64,000 nt of DNA from an uncultured Neisseriaceae bacterium (GCA_946481965.1 CAMLPN010000002.1:51654-115653); one strand, 5' to 3'. Positions 32,702 through 44,405 are shown, counted from the first letter of the stretch. Notes: a model not told the origin generated them from the letters alone. Translations and numbers: made by a program.

Positions 32702-32732
32702 AAAAGGCTGTTCTATTTAATCTAGAACAGCC
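32702..32732 (-). terminator. Terminator after yggX (minus strand)
   Basis: GGCTGTTCTA-tttaatc-TAGAACAGCC, T-run on the minus strand. Confidence 0.8.
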
Positions 32733-32740
32733 AATGTAAA

Positions 32741-33013
32741 TCAGTTTTCTTGTGGGGTATAGCCACTGATCTGATCAGCGCCTTCTCCAAAAAAATAATT
32801 TTCCATTTGCTCACTGATGTATTCTCGTGCACGTGGATCAGCCAGACTCAAACGATTTTCATTAATAATCATTGTTTGATAACGTAACCAACCGTCCCAA
32901 GCTTCCTGGGAAACATTTTCATAGATGCGTTTACCCAATGCATTTGGCAGGGGTGGAAATTTTAATCCGGGCGCTTCCTTATCCAGTTTGATGCAATGTA
33001 CCATGCGACTCAT
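32741..33013 (-). CDS. yggX: Probable Fe(2+)-trafficking protein
   Basis: 90 aa; [63 protein letters not shown]. Confidence 0.94.
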   Translation of the reverse strand: MSRMVHCIKLDKEAPGLKFPPLPNALGKRIYENVSQEAWDGWLRYQTMIINENRLSLADPRAREYISEQMENYFFGEGADQISGYTPQEN

Positions 33014-33500
33014 ATGACTTCCTTATGGCAATTCAGGTAAAAAAGAGATTGTAAAAGATTTTTGTACTTTTGCGGCTACCGTGAGCAATGAATTACAAGA
33101 TAAATTGGTTTTTATATCAATGTAAATTATTAAAATAATTATTATAACTATAAATTTACAATAACCTTCTATTAACATATTGATAGCTATAATATATGGA
33201 AATGGTATTGTTTTGATGAAAGTTAAAAAATTTTTAAAAAGAAAGTAAATAATATAACGAATTTAATATTTTCAATTATTGAAATAATTCATTTCAATAA
33301 GTTATTTGTCATATTTTAAATACTTGTTTATAATTAAAATTTAGTGTGAAGTTGAACATTTAAGAGACAAATTCAATTAAGCGTAATCTGTGATAGACAG
33401 AAATTTAGCTTACTAATAATCAATAAATATTTGCAAACTCTACAAATCACAGAAATCAGTAGCTTATTCAGTATGCTAACGTAATGATACGGAATGCTAA

Positions 33501-34289
33501 TTATCTAACCGACATTAAGTAAAACAACTGCATGATCAATACTGTCAAAGCCACAATTGATGCCAGAGTCCAATTGAATTCTTTGGCTAACTTATCCTGC
33601 TGATGATGAAGATATTCGGTTTTAGCATGAATAGCATCCGTTTTTTCAATAGCATCATTTAGCAATAACGGAACATCAGCCTGTCGCTGTGTTTCTCCAG
33701 GCAGTAAAGTAAAAACAAGATTATTAAGATTGCCAATATTGCCATTCATTTCGATATTAGTAGCGCCGGCTTCCGGTAAAGGGATTGGTGTATTAGGATT
33801 ACTGACCACAGAAGATGTCTGCACTACTTCATTATTAATAAGTTGCTTTTGCAGATCGGTTTGGTTCACTACCTGAGCAACATTGGGTGTCTGTATTTCA
33901 ATTCGACGGCTAGATGGATTCAATAACGTGTTCAAATTCGGAGGAAATTTTTCCGCTGTCATTTGCGTTGCTGGCGGAACTGAATCACTGTTTTGAGCTG
34001 ATGATGGTTTTTGCTGGCGTTTGGCTAAGGCGTTTGGATTCATGCTCAGGGCACTGGACAACATATCCATCACTTCAGCAGCATTGGTGGAGGAATTAGC
34101 TGACGAAGTTTTGTTTATATTTTTTCCCTGCTTGGTTGATGAGGTTGATTTTTTAGCAGCCGTTTTTGATACGACAGTAAAACGATGCTGGCATTGACGG
34201 CATTCAACACGACAGCCACCTGTACTTGGTGGGGCAACATAATTTTCCCTATGACATTTGGGGCAGATTACAGTCATCGTTTTAGTCAT
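33501..34289 (-). CDS. MJ0042-type zinc-ribbon protein with C-terminal transmembrane helix
   Basis: 262 aa; N-terminal CPKCHRENYV..CRVECRQCQHRF, long low-complexity linker, C-terminal WTLASIVALTVLIMQLFYLMSVR. Confidence 0.7.
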   Translation of the reverse strand: MTKTMTVICPKCHRENYVAPPSTGGCRVECRQCQHRFTVVSKTAAKKSTSSTKQGKNINKTSSANSSTNAAEVMDMLSSALSMNPNALAKRQQKPSSAQNSDSVPPATQMTAEKFPPNLNTLLNPSSRRIEIQTPNVAQVVNQTDLQKQLINNEVVQTSSVVSNPNTPIPLPEAGATNIEMNGNIGNLNNLVFTLLPGETQRQADVPLLLNDAIEKTDAIHAKTEYLHHQQDKLAKEFNWTLASIVALTVLIMQLFYLMSVR

Positions 34290-34412
34290 AATGATTATAG
34301 CTAACTTAAATGTTAAATAAAGAGTTAACCCAGTATACTCAGCATAGTAGCATTAGCATAACAGGGATTAAATTAATCTCAAAACCACAATAGGTAGTAT
34401 TTAAGCATATTA

Positions 34413-35309
34413 TTATGCTTTTTTGGTACCACTTATGCATACCCAACCATCGTTTAACCGTGGCTGGTTTAATTCGAACCATTGTGCATAAATACTGCTA
34501 AGCTCATCTGTCTGTTCAGCCAGAATACCAGACAAAACTATCTGACCGCCGGTACGAGTTCGCTCGGCCAGCATTTGTGCCAGTAGACGCAAAGGATTTG
34601 CCAGAATATTTGCAATAACAATATCAAACTGTTCGTTTTCGGGTAGCTCATCAGGTAAAAAGAAACGTGCTTCAACCTGATTTTTCTGAGCATTATCTCG
34701 ACTGGCGCGAATGGCTTGTTGATCAATATCCACACCAGTAGCACTTTGTGCCCCTAATTTTAATGCAGCAATAGTCAGAATACCGGATCCGCAGCCATAA
34801 TCCAGAATTTTTTCACCGCCATGAATATTTTGATCCAGCCACTGTAAACATAAATGTGTAGTGGGGTGGCTGCCAGTACCAAAGGCAAGACCAGGATCAA
34901 GTTGTAAATTAATAACATCTGCCTTAGTAGGTAGTGTATGCCATGAGGGCGTAATCCATAATCTGGGCGAAATCTGAATAGGTTCAAATTGCGATTGGGT
35001 TAATCGCACCCAGTCCTGTTCCGGAACAGATTCCAGATAATAAGCAGGCACAGCAATAGCGCAAGCTTGAGCAGCTTGCTGCACAATGATATTAATATCC
35101 GCCTGTTCATCAAAAAGTGCCACAATGTTACTTTGTTGCCATATTTCTTCTGTAGGCATGTCTGGTTCACCAAAAATCGGCTGCTCATTTTCACTGCCGG
35201 CATTGGCGTCTTCGATGGCTGTACTGAGTGCACCGTGCTCAATCAGCGCATCGGATAAAACATCCACCTGATCCTGAGGTACTGTAATGACAACTTGTTG
35301 GTAATGCAT
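34413..35309 (-). CDS. prmA: Ribosomal protein L11 methyltransferase
   Basis: MHYQQVVITVPQDQVDVLSDALIEHGALSTAIEDAN; DPGLAFGTGSHPTTHLCLQWLD; ILDYGCGSGILTIAALKLGA. Confidence 0.94.
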   Translation of the reverse strand: MHYQQVVITVPQDQVDVLSDALIEHGALSTAIEDANAGSENEQPIFGEPDMPTEEIWQQSNIVALFDEQADINIIVQQAAQACAIAVPAYYLESVPEQDWVRLTQSQFEPIQISPRLWITPSWHTLPTKADVINLQLDPGLAFGTGSHPTTHLCLQWLDQNIHGGEKILDYGCGSGILTIAALKLGAQSATGVDIDQQAIRASRDNAQKNQVEARFFLPDELPENEQFDIVIANILANPLRLLAQMLAERTRTGGQIVLSGILAEQTDELSSIYAQWFELNQPRLNDGWVCISGTKKA

Positions 35310-35349
35310 AATTTCTTTTATCACCGTAACGATAGGTTTTATATAAAAC

Positions 35350-35378
35350 TTAAGGCAGCCACTGCGGCTGCCTAAAAA
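35350..35378 (-). terminator. Hairpin after accC (minus strand)
   Basis: AGGCAGCC-actgc-GGCTGCCT; minus strand continues TAAGTTTT. Confidence 0.55.
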
Positions 35379-35407
35379 TTAAAGGCGCAATGTGTGCCTA
35401 TTGTAAA

Positions 35408-36766
35408 TTATTTTTCGCTTTCTTTGTGTTTTTGTAACCATTGTTCAAGATAATGGATACTTTCCCCACCTTTAATGAAACCCGGATCGACAAAAATATC
35501 TCGATGCAGATTAGTATTGGTTTTAATGCCGGTAATGGCTAACTCATTCAAAGCTACGCGCATTTTGGCTATTGCTTCATCACGATTACGACCGTGAGTA
35601 CATACTTTACCAATCATACTGTCATAGTAGGGAGGAACGGTATAACCCTGATAGATATGACTATCAATGCGCACCCCATTACCACCTGGTTGATGACAAC
35701 TCGCTATTAATCCCGGACTGGGTACAAATGTGTAGGGATCTTCAGCATTAATGCGACATTCAAACGCATGACCGCGCAGAGTAATATCTTTTTGGGTGTA
35801 GGATAGTGGTAAACCAGAAGCAATACGGATTTGTTCCTGAACAATATCCACACCGGTAATCAGTTCTGTAATTGCATGTTCGACCTGTACGCGGGTATTC
35901 ATTTCAATAAAGAAAAATTCACCATCCTCGTACAAAAACTCAAATGTACCGGCTCCACGATACTGAATGCGTTGGCAGGCAGCCACACAAGCTTCGCCGA
36001 TCTGTTTACGCTCTTTTTCGGTAATAAAAGGGGCAGGCGCTTCTTCAATAACTTTCTGATGACGGCGTTGCATAGAGCAATCACGTTCACCCAAATAAAT
36101 AGCATTACCGTGTTCATCGCATAAAACCTGTACTTCAATATGGCGCGGTTTTTGCAAATAACGTTCCATATAAACTTCGGGATTGCCAAAAGCAGCACCG
36201 GCTTCAGAACGGGTCATTTCAACCGCGGTGAGTAAATCCTCTGCTTTTTCAACCACACGCATACCACGACCACCGCCACCACCAGAAGCTTTGATAATGA
36301 CCGGATAACCTACCTCTTCACCGATACGTTGAATTTCGGCAGGATCTTCCGGCAAAGCGCCATCAGAACCGGGTACGCAAGGAACTCCAGCTGCAAGCAT
36401 AGCTGCTTTAGCACATACTTTGTCTCCCATTTGGCGGATGGTTTCCGGGCGTGGTCCGATAAAGACAAAACCAGATTCTTCTACTTTTTCTGCAAAATCG
36501 TCATTTTCTGCCAGAAATCCATAACCAGGATGAATAGCATCTGCATCAGTAACTTCTGCCGCAGATATCAAAGCAGGAATATTTAAATAACTTTGTGCTG
36601 AACTGGCTGGGCCAATACAGACAGATTCGTTCGCCAGTTTGACATGCAGAGCTTCACTGTCAGCCTCTGAATGTACCGCAACAGTAGCGATACCCATTTC
36701 ATGACAAGCGCGTAGAATACGCAGAGCAATTTCGCCACGATTGGCAATAAGTACTTTTTTTAGCAT
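35408..36766 (-). CDS. accC: Acetyl-CoA carboxylase biotin carboxylase subunit
   Basis: 452 aa; [58 protein letters not shown]. Confidence 0.97.
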   Translation of the reverse strand: MLKKVLIANRGEIALRILRACHEMGIATVAVHSEADSEALHVKLANESVCIGPASSAQSYLNIPALISAAEVTDADAIHPGYGFLAENDDFAEKVEESGFVFIGPRPETIRQMGDKVCAKAAMLAAGVPCVPGSDGALPEDPAEIQRIGEEVGYPVIIKASGGGGGRGMRVVEKAEDLLTAVEMTRSEAGAAFGNPEVYMERYLQKPRHIEVQVLCDEHGNAIYLGERDCSMQRRHQKVIEEAPAPFITEKERKQIGEACVAACQRIQYRGAGTFEFLYEDGEFFFIEMNTRVQVEHAITELITGVDIVQEQIRIASGLPLSYTQKDITLRGHAFECRINAEDPYTFVPSPGLIASCHQPGGNGVRIDSHIYQGYTVPPYYDSMIGKVCTHGRNRDEAIAKMRVALNELAITGIKTNTNLHRDIFVDPGFIKGGESIHYLEQWLQKHKESEK

Positions 36767-36811
36767 AAAGCAATACCTTTTAAAGATCGTTAAATGGGAT
36801 AGGTACTGCTG

Positions 36812-37276
36812 TTATTCAATAATAAACAATGGTTCACCGTATTCTACGGGCTGACCATTGGATACCAGAATTTCTTTTATGACACCGCTGCTGTCAGCTT
36901 CGATTTCATTCATCAGTTTCATGGCTTCAATGATACATAAAGTATCACCGGCATTAACTGTCTGCCCAACTTCAACAAAAGGTGCAGAAGTCGGACTGGC
37001 GGCACGATAAAAGGTACCAACCATCGGCGATTTAAAAGCATTGTCCAAATTTGGACCAGAAGCTGCTACTGTTGTTTCAGCTTGCTCTGCTGTTGTGGTA
37101 ACCGGAGCAGAAGAAGGCACGGCCTGTGGCTGTATAGGAGCGTGATTATAGATAGGTTGTGCCACGTTTGTAGTACGGGTAATGCGTACTTTTTCTTCAC
37201 CCTCTGTTACTTCAATTTCAGCAATACCTGATTCTTCAACCAGATCAATTAATTTTTTTAGTTTGCGTAAATCCAT
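36812..37276 (-). CDS. accB: Acetyl-CoA carboxylase biotin carboxyl carrier protein
   Basis: 154 aa; [45 protein letters not shown]. Confidence 0.96.
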   Translation of the reverse strand: MDLRKLKKLIDLVEESGIAEIEVTEGEEKVRITRTTNVAQPIYNHAPIQPQAVPSSAPVTTTAEQAETTVAASGPNLDNAFKSPMVGTFYRAASPTSAPFVEVGQTVNAGDTLCIIEAMKLMNEIEADSSGVIKEILVSNGQPVEYGEPLFIIE

Positions 37277-37323
37277 AATTAGGAACCCTTGTGATTATTT
37301 TATTACCACTATTACTATTAAAA

Positions 37324-37776
37324 TTAGTGGCCATTCTCTTTAATGTATTGAATTGCTCGACACAATGCCGCTTCATAGCCATAAATACCCAAACCGCAAA
37401 TCACACCAAGTGCGATATCGGACAAATAAGAATGGTGACGAAAGGCTTCGCGTGCATGAATATTGGAAATATGAACTTCTATAAAAGGTTTAGCCGCAGC
37501 TGCAAATGCATCGCGAATGGCAACACTTGTATGGGTAAAAGCGCCGGGATTAATGATAATAAAGGCAGTTTCATCATCCATCGCCGCCTGAATACGCTCA
37601 ATCAGCACATGCTCAGCATTACTTTGTAACGTTTCTAACGTCAAACCGGCAGCCTGTGATTGTTCGGCTAAATTTTGGTTGATATCTGCCAGCGTGGTAT
37701 GGCCATAAATGTGCGGTTCACGCGCGCCTAGTAAATTTAGATTTGGTCCATTCAGAACCAGAATTGAGGCACTCAT
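37324..37776 (-). CDS. aroQ: Type II 3-dehydroquinate dehydratase
   Basis: [61 protein letters not shown]. Confidence 0.95.
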   Translation of the reverse strand: MSASILVLNGPNLNLLGAREPHIYGHTTLADINQNLAEQSQAAGLTLETLQSNAEHVLIERIQAAMDDETAFIIINPGAFTHTSVAIRDAFAAAAKPFIEVHISNIHAREAFRHHSYLSDIALGVICGLGIYGYEAALCRAIQYIKENGH

Positions 37777-38006
37777 ATTTGTTTAATTAAATCGAATTTC
37801 CGTCATTTTTGCCGAAAATGAGCGTAGATGTCCAGCAATTTTGTATTTATTTCACACTGTAAACAGAATAAATAAAAAATTTACTAGCTCAAATGAGCTT
37901 GAGTAAGCCCACTAATCAACGTCTTTCGCTTTGCAAATTAATGTATTTCTCAGCATAGCTAAGCAAGTTTATAATACGCATTTTGCCTGAAGCAGGGCGA
38001 GAATAT

Positions 38007-39038
38007 ATGCATATTAATGAATTTGATTTTGAATTGCCAGCGCAGCTGATTGCTCAACACCCACCAAAAGAGCGTGGTAGTAGCCGATTACTGGTCGCTT
38101 TGCCTGAGCAGAAACCGATTGATAGCCAGTTTAGCCAAATAACTGATTTTATTGCTAGCGGTGATGTGGTTGTATTTAACAATACCCGAGTAATAAAAGC
38201 ACGTTTATTTGGTCACAAGCAAAGTGGCGGGCAGATTGAGGCGTTGATCGAGCGGGTAATAGATGAGCATACGGCGGTGGCACATATTCGTGCTTCGAAA
38301 GCACCAAAATCAGGTACAGAACTTATTTTTGAAGGTCACCTCCATGCGCAGATGGTGGAACGTCAGGGCGAACTATTTGTATTGCGTTTCCACAGTGATG
38401 AGACGGTATGGTCATTATTAGAGACTCATGGTCATTTACCTTTACCTCCTTATATCACTCGTTCAGCTGATGATAAGGATGATGAACGATACCAAACCAT
38501 ATATGCTAAATATCAGGGTGCCGTAGCTGCGCCGACGGCTGGACTGCACTTTACTGAAACTATTTTGCAACAACTACGCGATAAAGGCGTGCATCTTACC
38601 GAAGTTACTTTACATGTTGGTGCCGGTACATTTCAGCCAGTACGAGTAGAAAATATTGCTGAGCATCATATGCATAGTGAATGGTATGAAGTAAGTGAAC
38701 AAGTCGTAGCAGAAATTGTGGCAGCAAAAGCACGTGGCAACAAAGTATGGGCGGTTGGGACTACTGCCGTACGTGCATTGGAATCTGCGGCGCGGTCTGG
38801 TGAATTGCGAGCGGGACAAGGTGATACCAATATTTTTATTACACCCGGCTATCAATTTAAGGTTGTTGATAACATGATTACTAATTTTCATCTACCTAAA
38901 TCAACCTTATTAATGCTGGTGAGTGCTTTTAGTGGTTATCAGAAAATTCGTGATGTATACCAACATGCAGTAGCCCAGCAATATCGTTTTTTCAGTTATG
39001 GTGATGCGATGATATTAGGTAATGGCAGAAAAGACTAA
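38007..39038 (+). CDS. queA: S-adenosylmethionine:tRNA ribosyltransferase-isomerase
   Basis: 343 aa from ATG 38007; [57 protein letters not shown]. Confidence 0.95.
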   Translation: MHINEFDFELPAQLIAQHPPKERGSSRLLVALPEQKPIDSQFSQITDFIASGDVVVFNNTRVIKARLFGHKQSGGQIEALIERVIDEHTAVAHIRASKAPKSGTELIFEGHLHAQMVERQGELFVLRFHSDETVWSLLETHGHLPLPPYITRSADDKDDERYQTIYAKYQGAVAAPTAGLHFTETILQQLRDKGVHLTEVTLHVGAGTFQPVRVENIAEHHMHSEWYEVSEQVVAEIVAAKARGNKVWAVGTTAVRALESAARSGELRAGQGDTNIFITPGYQFKVVDNMITNFHLPKSTLLMLVSAFSGYQKIRDVYQHAVAQQYRFFSYGDAMILGNGRKD

Positions 39039-39071
39039 TGGATTAAATAATTGAAGATATGTTATAAAAGA

Positions 39072-39115
39072 TTGCTGGGATGAATTTTGTTGATGGACTG
39101 CTTGGATCCCAGCAA
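39072..39115. other. Hairpin downstream of queA
   Basis: TTGCTGGGAT - 24 nt loop - ATCCCAGCAA, perfect 10-bp arms. Confidence 0.5.
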
Positions 39116-39305
39116 AATGCTGAATATACTTATAATAATATATCCCAATATCACATAAGAAATTTTATTAACTTATTTTGCTTAATAAATTTAAGTTATT
39201 AATTGAGCTATATAATTATTTTATTAGAAAAACAGTCTAATAGTTTCTTTAATAATTCATTCTATACGTAAATAAAAGAAATTCAATAGAGAAAATGCTG
39301 TCGAT

Positions 39306-39338
39306 TACAGTAATTGCTAGAGTTTAGCAATTACTGTA
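39306..39338. other. Strong hairpin without T-tract
   Basis: TACAGTAATTGCTA-gagtt-TAGCAATTACTGTA, perfect 14-bp arms. Confidence 0.6.
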
Positions 39339-39533
39339 CTGTTAAAATATATTTATATGTTAAAATTTATTAACATAATTGGTATAAAAGACTGATCTTA
39401 ATATATTCATGAATAATGTTATCAATATGGAGACTACTAAACAATGTATATCCAATTTACTGTTTAATAAATATATGATTGTTTAATAAACTCACTTTGC
39501 CTAAAATTCAAACAAAAATTTATTGGGAATAAA

Positions 39534-40394
39534 ATGGAAAAACGAGAAATAGTTATCGAATATTATGTTAACACACAGTATTGGTTAGATGCTTATTATG
39601 CAAAAAATGGTGTATTAGACGAGGAGTTTGCTCAAAATTTGAATGATTCAACTGCATATAATATGCGACATTTTACTATTGCGTTTGATAATGAAAAATT
39701 AGTTATTCTCAATAAAGATAAAAACGAAACAAACACCTTCTATTATCAAGATTTATACAGAATTAATAAAACTAAAATTGGTTATTTATTTTTTATCAAT
39801 AATCAAAATTTTTGGTTCGTTAGTAATCAATTTTTCAAATCCTTTGAACAACAAATTATTAATGATTTATTACAAAATTATATTAATAAAAATCAGGAAT
39901 CAGAAATAGCTGTAATTAAAGACTATGAACTAGATGTTAATAGACTCTATAATTTAAATTGTTATCAACAAAAATCTATAATTATTTTTATTCGAATATT
40001 AACAATATTAACACTATTTTTTCTTTGTTATTTAAAAATTAGTGATCCTACAAAGTCAATATATTTTCCTACTGGTATGCTTATAATGTTTTTAAGTTTA
40101 AAACCGGCTATTAAAATTGCATGTAAAAAATTCTATGACTCAAGCGATGAAATTTGGCGTCGTGCAAAAGTAACTTTTTATAACGATAGATTAGAAATGA
40201 TTTCTAAAAAGAAAGGAGTTGTTAATATAATCAAATATAATCAATTTTATAAAATAAAAAGGGAGAAAAAATATTATCTGTTTTTTACCAGTAATGTTAA
40301 TGCTTATTTATTTTATAAGGAAGAATTTACGGCAGATCAACGAGAAACACTGGAAGAAAATCTACTGCAACATAACAATTATTACCCGAAATAA
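39534..40394 (+). CDS. Membrane protein with possibly duplicated YcxB-like domains, 286 aa
   Basis: Central hydrophobic segments (IIIFIRILTILTLFFLCYL / TGMLIMFLSLKPAIKI) between two soluble beta-rich parts of similar pattern. Confidence 0.55.
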   Translation: MEKREIVIEYYVNTQYWLDAYYAKNGVLDEEFAQNLNDSTAYNMRHFTIAFDNEKLVILNKDKNETNTFYYQDLYRINKTKIGYLFFINNQNFWFVSNQFFKSFEQQIINDLLQNYINKNQESEIAVIKDYELDVNRLYNLNCYQQKSIIIFIRILTILTLFFLCYLKISDPTKSIYFPTGMLIMFLSLKPAIKIACKKFYDSSDEIWRRAKVTFYNDRLEMISKKKGVVNIIKYNQFYKIKREKKYYLFFTSNVNAYLFYKEEFTADQRETLEENLLQHNNYYPK

Positions 40395-40567
40395 GAATCC
40401 CATTGTTTACTTACCCCACATAATTATTATCTATCAATACTTTGCTAGGGTAAGCAATTGAATACATAACCTTCGGTTGAAGGAGTTTTTATTTCTTTAA
40501 ATAATTTCAACGCTAAAATTAACAACAGTACGATTACTCAATCCATCCAAACTATCTATTTAGATAA

Positions 40568-40783
40568 GTGATGATGATTGCTATTTATTTGTTTATCTAA
40601 AACACTATTATCAACAAATTTAATTCTTTCACTAACATAAATCTGAAGTAAATTCTGAACCGATTGAGAATTTGCTATCAATGCTTGTTCATCTAAAGTG
40701 GCTGAATATAAGGTAGTTGAGCCTTGAGTTTGAAATAAAGAGATCGTTATTAGCGCTGTTAAAATGATATTTATTCAGCTAAA
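40568..40783 (-). pseudogene. Possible small secreted ORF lacking an ATG
   Basis: Minus-strand frame INIILTALITISLFQTQGSTTLYSATLDEQALIANSQSVQNLLQIYVSERIKFVDNSVLDKQINSNHHHLSK*; preceded by an in-frame TGA with no ATG. Confidence 0.3.
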
Positions 40784-41054
40784 CGGTAATTTGGTGTGCT
40801 TTATCAAACTAGCATCGATAGCTTTGATCTGTAATTATTTAATATTTATGTTCACAATATTTAAATTTATATACTGAGTATCATCTGCTGCATTGATACA
40901 AACAATAATATAATGCCTCGAGTTCATGCCAGTTTTATCCAATCGATAAAAAATCAGTACAACTGTTTCACTTTTGTTAGGTAATTGAAAGATCCTCACT
41001 AATGCATACAGAATAGGAAAGCCATTGTGGTCAAATATTTTCACAATGCCTAAA

Positions 41055-41090
41055 TTCCAGAAAAGTCTTGAAGATAGAACTTTTCTGGAA
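41055..41090. repeat. Perfect 12-bp inverted repeat
   Basis: TTCCAGAAAAGT-12 nt-ACTTTTCTGGAA. Confidence 0.6.
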
Positions 41091-41220
41091 GGTCTATGTG
41101 TCTATACATATTAGCTTCATTAGTGGATTAATTTAGCCACCATGATCAAAGATGTTCTTTGTAATATCAGTCAGACAGAACTGATTAATCAGCAAGAACA
41201 ATAAATTAATATTTTTTTCA

Positions 41221-43956
41221 TCATTTTTTGTCAATTGTACCAATAGCAATATTGTTTTTCGGTGGTAAAGGCGCTAAATAACCAATTATTAGCATAAGTA
41301 TTGCAATGATAATAAAGGCAAATGCACGCAATAATCCATCTAATTCCATACTGTCAACGCACATTAATTTAATTACTACAAGGATTTGAACTATAACTCC
41401 AGTAAACCATGTTTTACGTTGCAGATAACGATGACCGATTGTGACTAAGAGAACGGCTATTAAAGTCCATATTAGGGAGAGTGTAGCCTGAGTCAATTTC
41501 GAATGCCATAAACTATACCATGACCAATTGATATGCAACCATTGACTTAAACTTCTGATAATTATGCTATTTGTCCATAAGAGAGATAGTATAATTAACG
41601 GTATTAAAACACTATTTGGTAGTGATATTTTAAAATTAAGCAGATTGGCATTCGGGCGATCAAATTGAGGATAATTTATAGCTAATTTAAGCCAGATAGT
41701 TATCATACATAAAGCAAAAATTACACTTGCTTCAAGTGGATTAATGAGTGGTAGATAAGGCCAATGAGCAATTATACCGTCCATAGAAATACCGGAAATC
41801 AATAAATATGTTATATAAATAATGATTGGAGCTAAACCGATGAGCCAGTAACTCTTAAATGTATCTGCATTGGTGATAATTCTTTTCTTGAGAAGCAGAT
41901 AAAATATCAAAATTATGCTACTGGACATCAACAGTAGAATACTGAATTTAATCGTTTCAAAATCGGTAGGTAATAAATTTAAAGCATGTTTTGCTTCAAA
42001 AAATACCCAATCTAAAGTCATCCAGAACAGGCTAATATGCAAGAATGAATAGAAATGTTTTAATAGTTGAGTGGATCTTTTTTGGATGACATTTAAATAA
42101 TAGTAACAACTGATAAAGGCAAGCACCCAAACCAAATTCCAAGGTGTCGCAACCAAATCAGTATATTTAAACAAAATATCATTAATTATTCGTAGAATGA
42201 AGAGAAGAGGCCACAGCAGCAATATGAAAAAGCCAAGCAAACTCCATTTTAATTTTTGACCAATAAAATACCAGAGCCATGCAGCAAAGATGAAGCATAA
42301 TAATAATGTTTCAATAATGTGTGTTATTCCATGGAAAATTGAAATACTTTTTACAATCCAAATAAACCAGGAAATATAGGCAAATATAATAAATGATAAT
42401 TTAATTATATTTAAATCGCTTAAATTATTTTGCTTACTGTAATAATGCCACAGACAAGCATTAAGGAGCAGAGTAACGCTGATAAAGCCTCGAAATAAGA
42501 TATATTGTGTAACTACAAAATTCAAAAATAAAATTGAGCACAATCCACTTATCAAACCACAGGCGACAATGAGTGCACCAAACCAGGCAAAATGTAATTG
42601 TTTTCGATCTAGCATCACCCAACTTAGTACAGTTCCTTCAAATAGCCAAATTAGTGTTGTCCATTCCAGATCAAAGGCAAGTACAACTGCAAGTGTTGCA
42701 AATGATATACCTAGACCCAGCCCGCAAAGAGATAATGATTTGGTTATAAAACGATTCCTACGCAAAGTAAAATAAGAACTAATAAAGTAAAATAAGCCAA
42801 ATCCTAATGCTGAATATGCAGGTCCATATTCCCACTGTTGGGTAATAGCATATTGCAAAGAAAATGCAGCCAGAGGTGTTCCGAAGAGTAAAATAACATC
42901 AATAAATTTTTGATGACGTTCTTTAATTAAACTGCGCAGAGAGAGTATGACTGCCAAAATGCCATAAATTATCATATTTGCTAGAATGAAAATCTGACAT
43001 TCGGTATAAAAGGCTGGACGGAAATTGTCGATTCCCCATATTGTTGAAGTAATAAAAGTGAATAAAAAACCGATTAAAATAAGTACGCGCCATGATTGCC
43101 AGATACTGATGACCAAAATAGCGCTGGAAATCATCAAGTAATAACTAAATAATGCAATATGGTTACCTGAGTTTGTTGATAGCAAAATAGGTGCTAAATA
43201 TCCACCAATACAGGCAAGAATTGCTAGACTCATTGCACGCTGTAAAACAGCAAATAAAACGCTGGCAGCACATATCACGGTTAAACATACAAAAGCCAAT
43301 AATAGGGGAATAAGATTGTAAAGTTTGAAAGCAGCAAATACCGTAATATATAAAACGCCAATTCCTCCCCCCTGAAGTATTAAGGCATACAGTTGTTCCT
43401 TAACACGTAAATGCCAGCCTAACATAAATAATATAATACCCAAAGCCAGGGCGCCCAGAATGCGCACTTCCGGTGACAATAATTGATGATCGAAGCTGTA
43501 TTTGAACAAATAGGAAATGCCGAAAAATAAAATAATAACGCCAACTTTGGCAATAGGATTACCTGTTACCAGCCAAGAAAATAAAGAATTAAAAACATTA
43601 GTTGATTCTGATGCAGATATATTTGATTTCGTACTTGATGGTGAAGTTTTGATCGTTTTTTGAAATTGGGAATGAGCAGGCTTGGGTAATTCCGTTAAAG
43701 GTGTCTGAGCTGGTTGCTGCTGATGTTGATTAGTTTGGTTATCAGGTATTCTGGGTTGATCATCTTTTATAGGAGAATCTGGAATGATCTTTTCGGAAAC
43801 AGCTGAGATTTTGTTATATTCAGTTGTCTCAAGTTCGTTAATTTTTTTCCTCAGTTCTTCATATTGCTTTTGTAGAGCTGATATACGTAAGTTAAGCTTA
43901 TTAAATAGTGCAATGATGACTATAATAAAAACTATAATCTGTATAAAAAATAACAT
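41221..43956 (-). CDS. DUF2339-family polytopic membrane protein
   Basis: 911 aa, many TM helices, N-terminal coiled coil then WLVTGNPIAKVGVIILFFGISYLFKYSFDHQLLSPEVRI. Confidence 0.85.
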   Translation of the reverse strand: MLFFIQIIVFIIVIIALFNKLNLRISALQKQYEELRKKINELETTEYNKISAVSEKIIPDSPIKDDQPRIPDNQTNQHQQQPAQTPLTELPKPAHSQFQKTIKTSPSSTKSNISASESTNVFNSLFSWLVTGNPIAKVGVIILFFGISYLFKYSFDHQLLSPEVRILGALALGIILFMLGWHLRVKEQLYALILQGGGIGVLYITVFAAFKLYNLIPLLLAFVCLTVICAASVLFAVLQRAMSLAILACIGGYLAPILLSTNSGNHIALFSYYLMISSAILVISIWQSWRVLILIGFLFTFITSTIWGIDNFRPAFYTECQIFILANMIIYGILAVILSLRSLIKERHQKFIDVILLFGTPLAAFSLQYAITQQWEYGPAYSALGFGLFYFISSYFTLRRNRFITKSLSLCGLGLGISFATLAVVLAFDLEWTTLIWLFEGTVLSWVMLDRKQLHFAWFGALIVACGLISGLCSILFLNFVVTQYILFRGFISVTLLLNACLWHYYSKQNNLSDLNIIKLSFIIFAYISWFIWIVKSISIFHGITHIIETLLLCFIFAAWLWYFIGQKLKWSLLGFFILLLWPLLFILRIINDILFKYTDLVATPWNLVWVLAFISCYYYLNVIQKRSTQLLKHFYSFLHISLFWMTLDWVFFEAKHALNLLPTDFETIKFSILLLMSSSIILIFYLLLKKRIITNADTFKSYWLIGLAPIIIYITYLLISGISMDGIIAHWPYLPLINPLEASVIFALCMITIWLKLAINYPQFDRPNANLLNFKISLPNSVLIPLIILSLLWTNSIIIRSLSQWLHINWSWYSLWHSKLTQATLSLIWTLIAVLLVTIGHRYLQRKTWFTGVIVQILVVIKLMCVDSMELDGLLRAFAFIIIAILMLIIGYLAPLPPKNNIAIGTIDKK

Positions 43957-44405
43957 TTATTTCTCTTTGTTTACTCTATTTGCGTGCAATTATAAAACAA
44001 TTGTTACAGTTAGCAATTGTTAAATAAATAATAATTGAGACTGATAATTATTTATTAAAATTTAATTTATTGAAATTTAATGGATAATTTTAATTTTCAA
44101 AGATATTTTCGAAATAATTGTTTTAGATATTACCTTTATACTTTTGAAATATAGAAATTTTCATTCAAAATATGATTAATGAGTATTGAATAAGATCTGA
44201 TTTTTTTCTAGTACGTTACACTAAAGAATTTTTAAAATTTTTTATCTGGTATTTTTATATAATATTTGTGATGAAGTGAAATTACATTAGCATCCTTTGA
44301 GTTAATATAATTTAGTCTTACAGTTCATTTCTTTTTGATGGATTTCTTGCCCGCAGCAGGTAGTATGTTATCCTTTACTATAAACAAAAACTAAAGGAAT
44401 ACACC

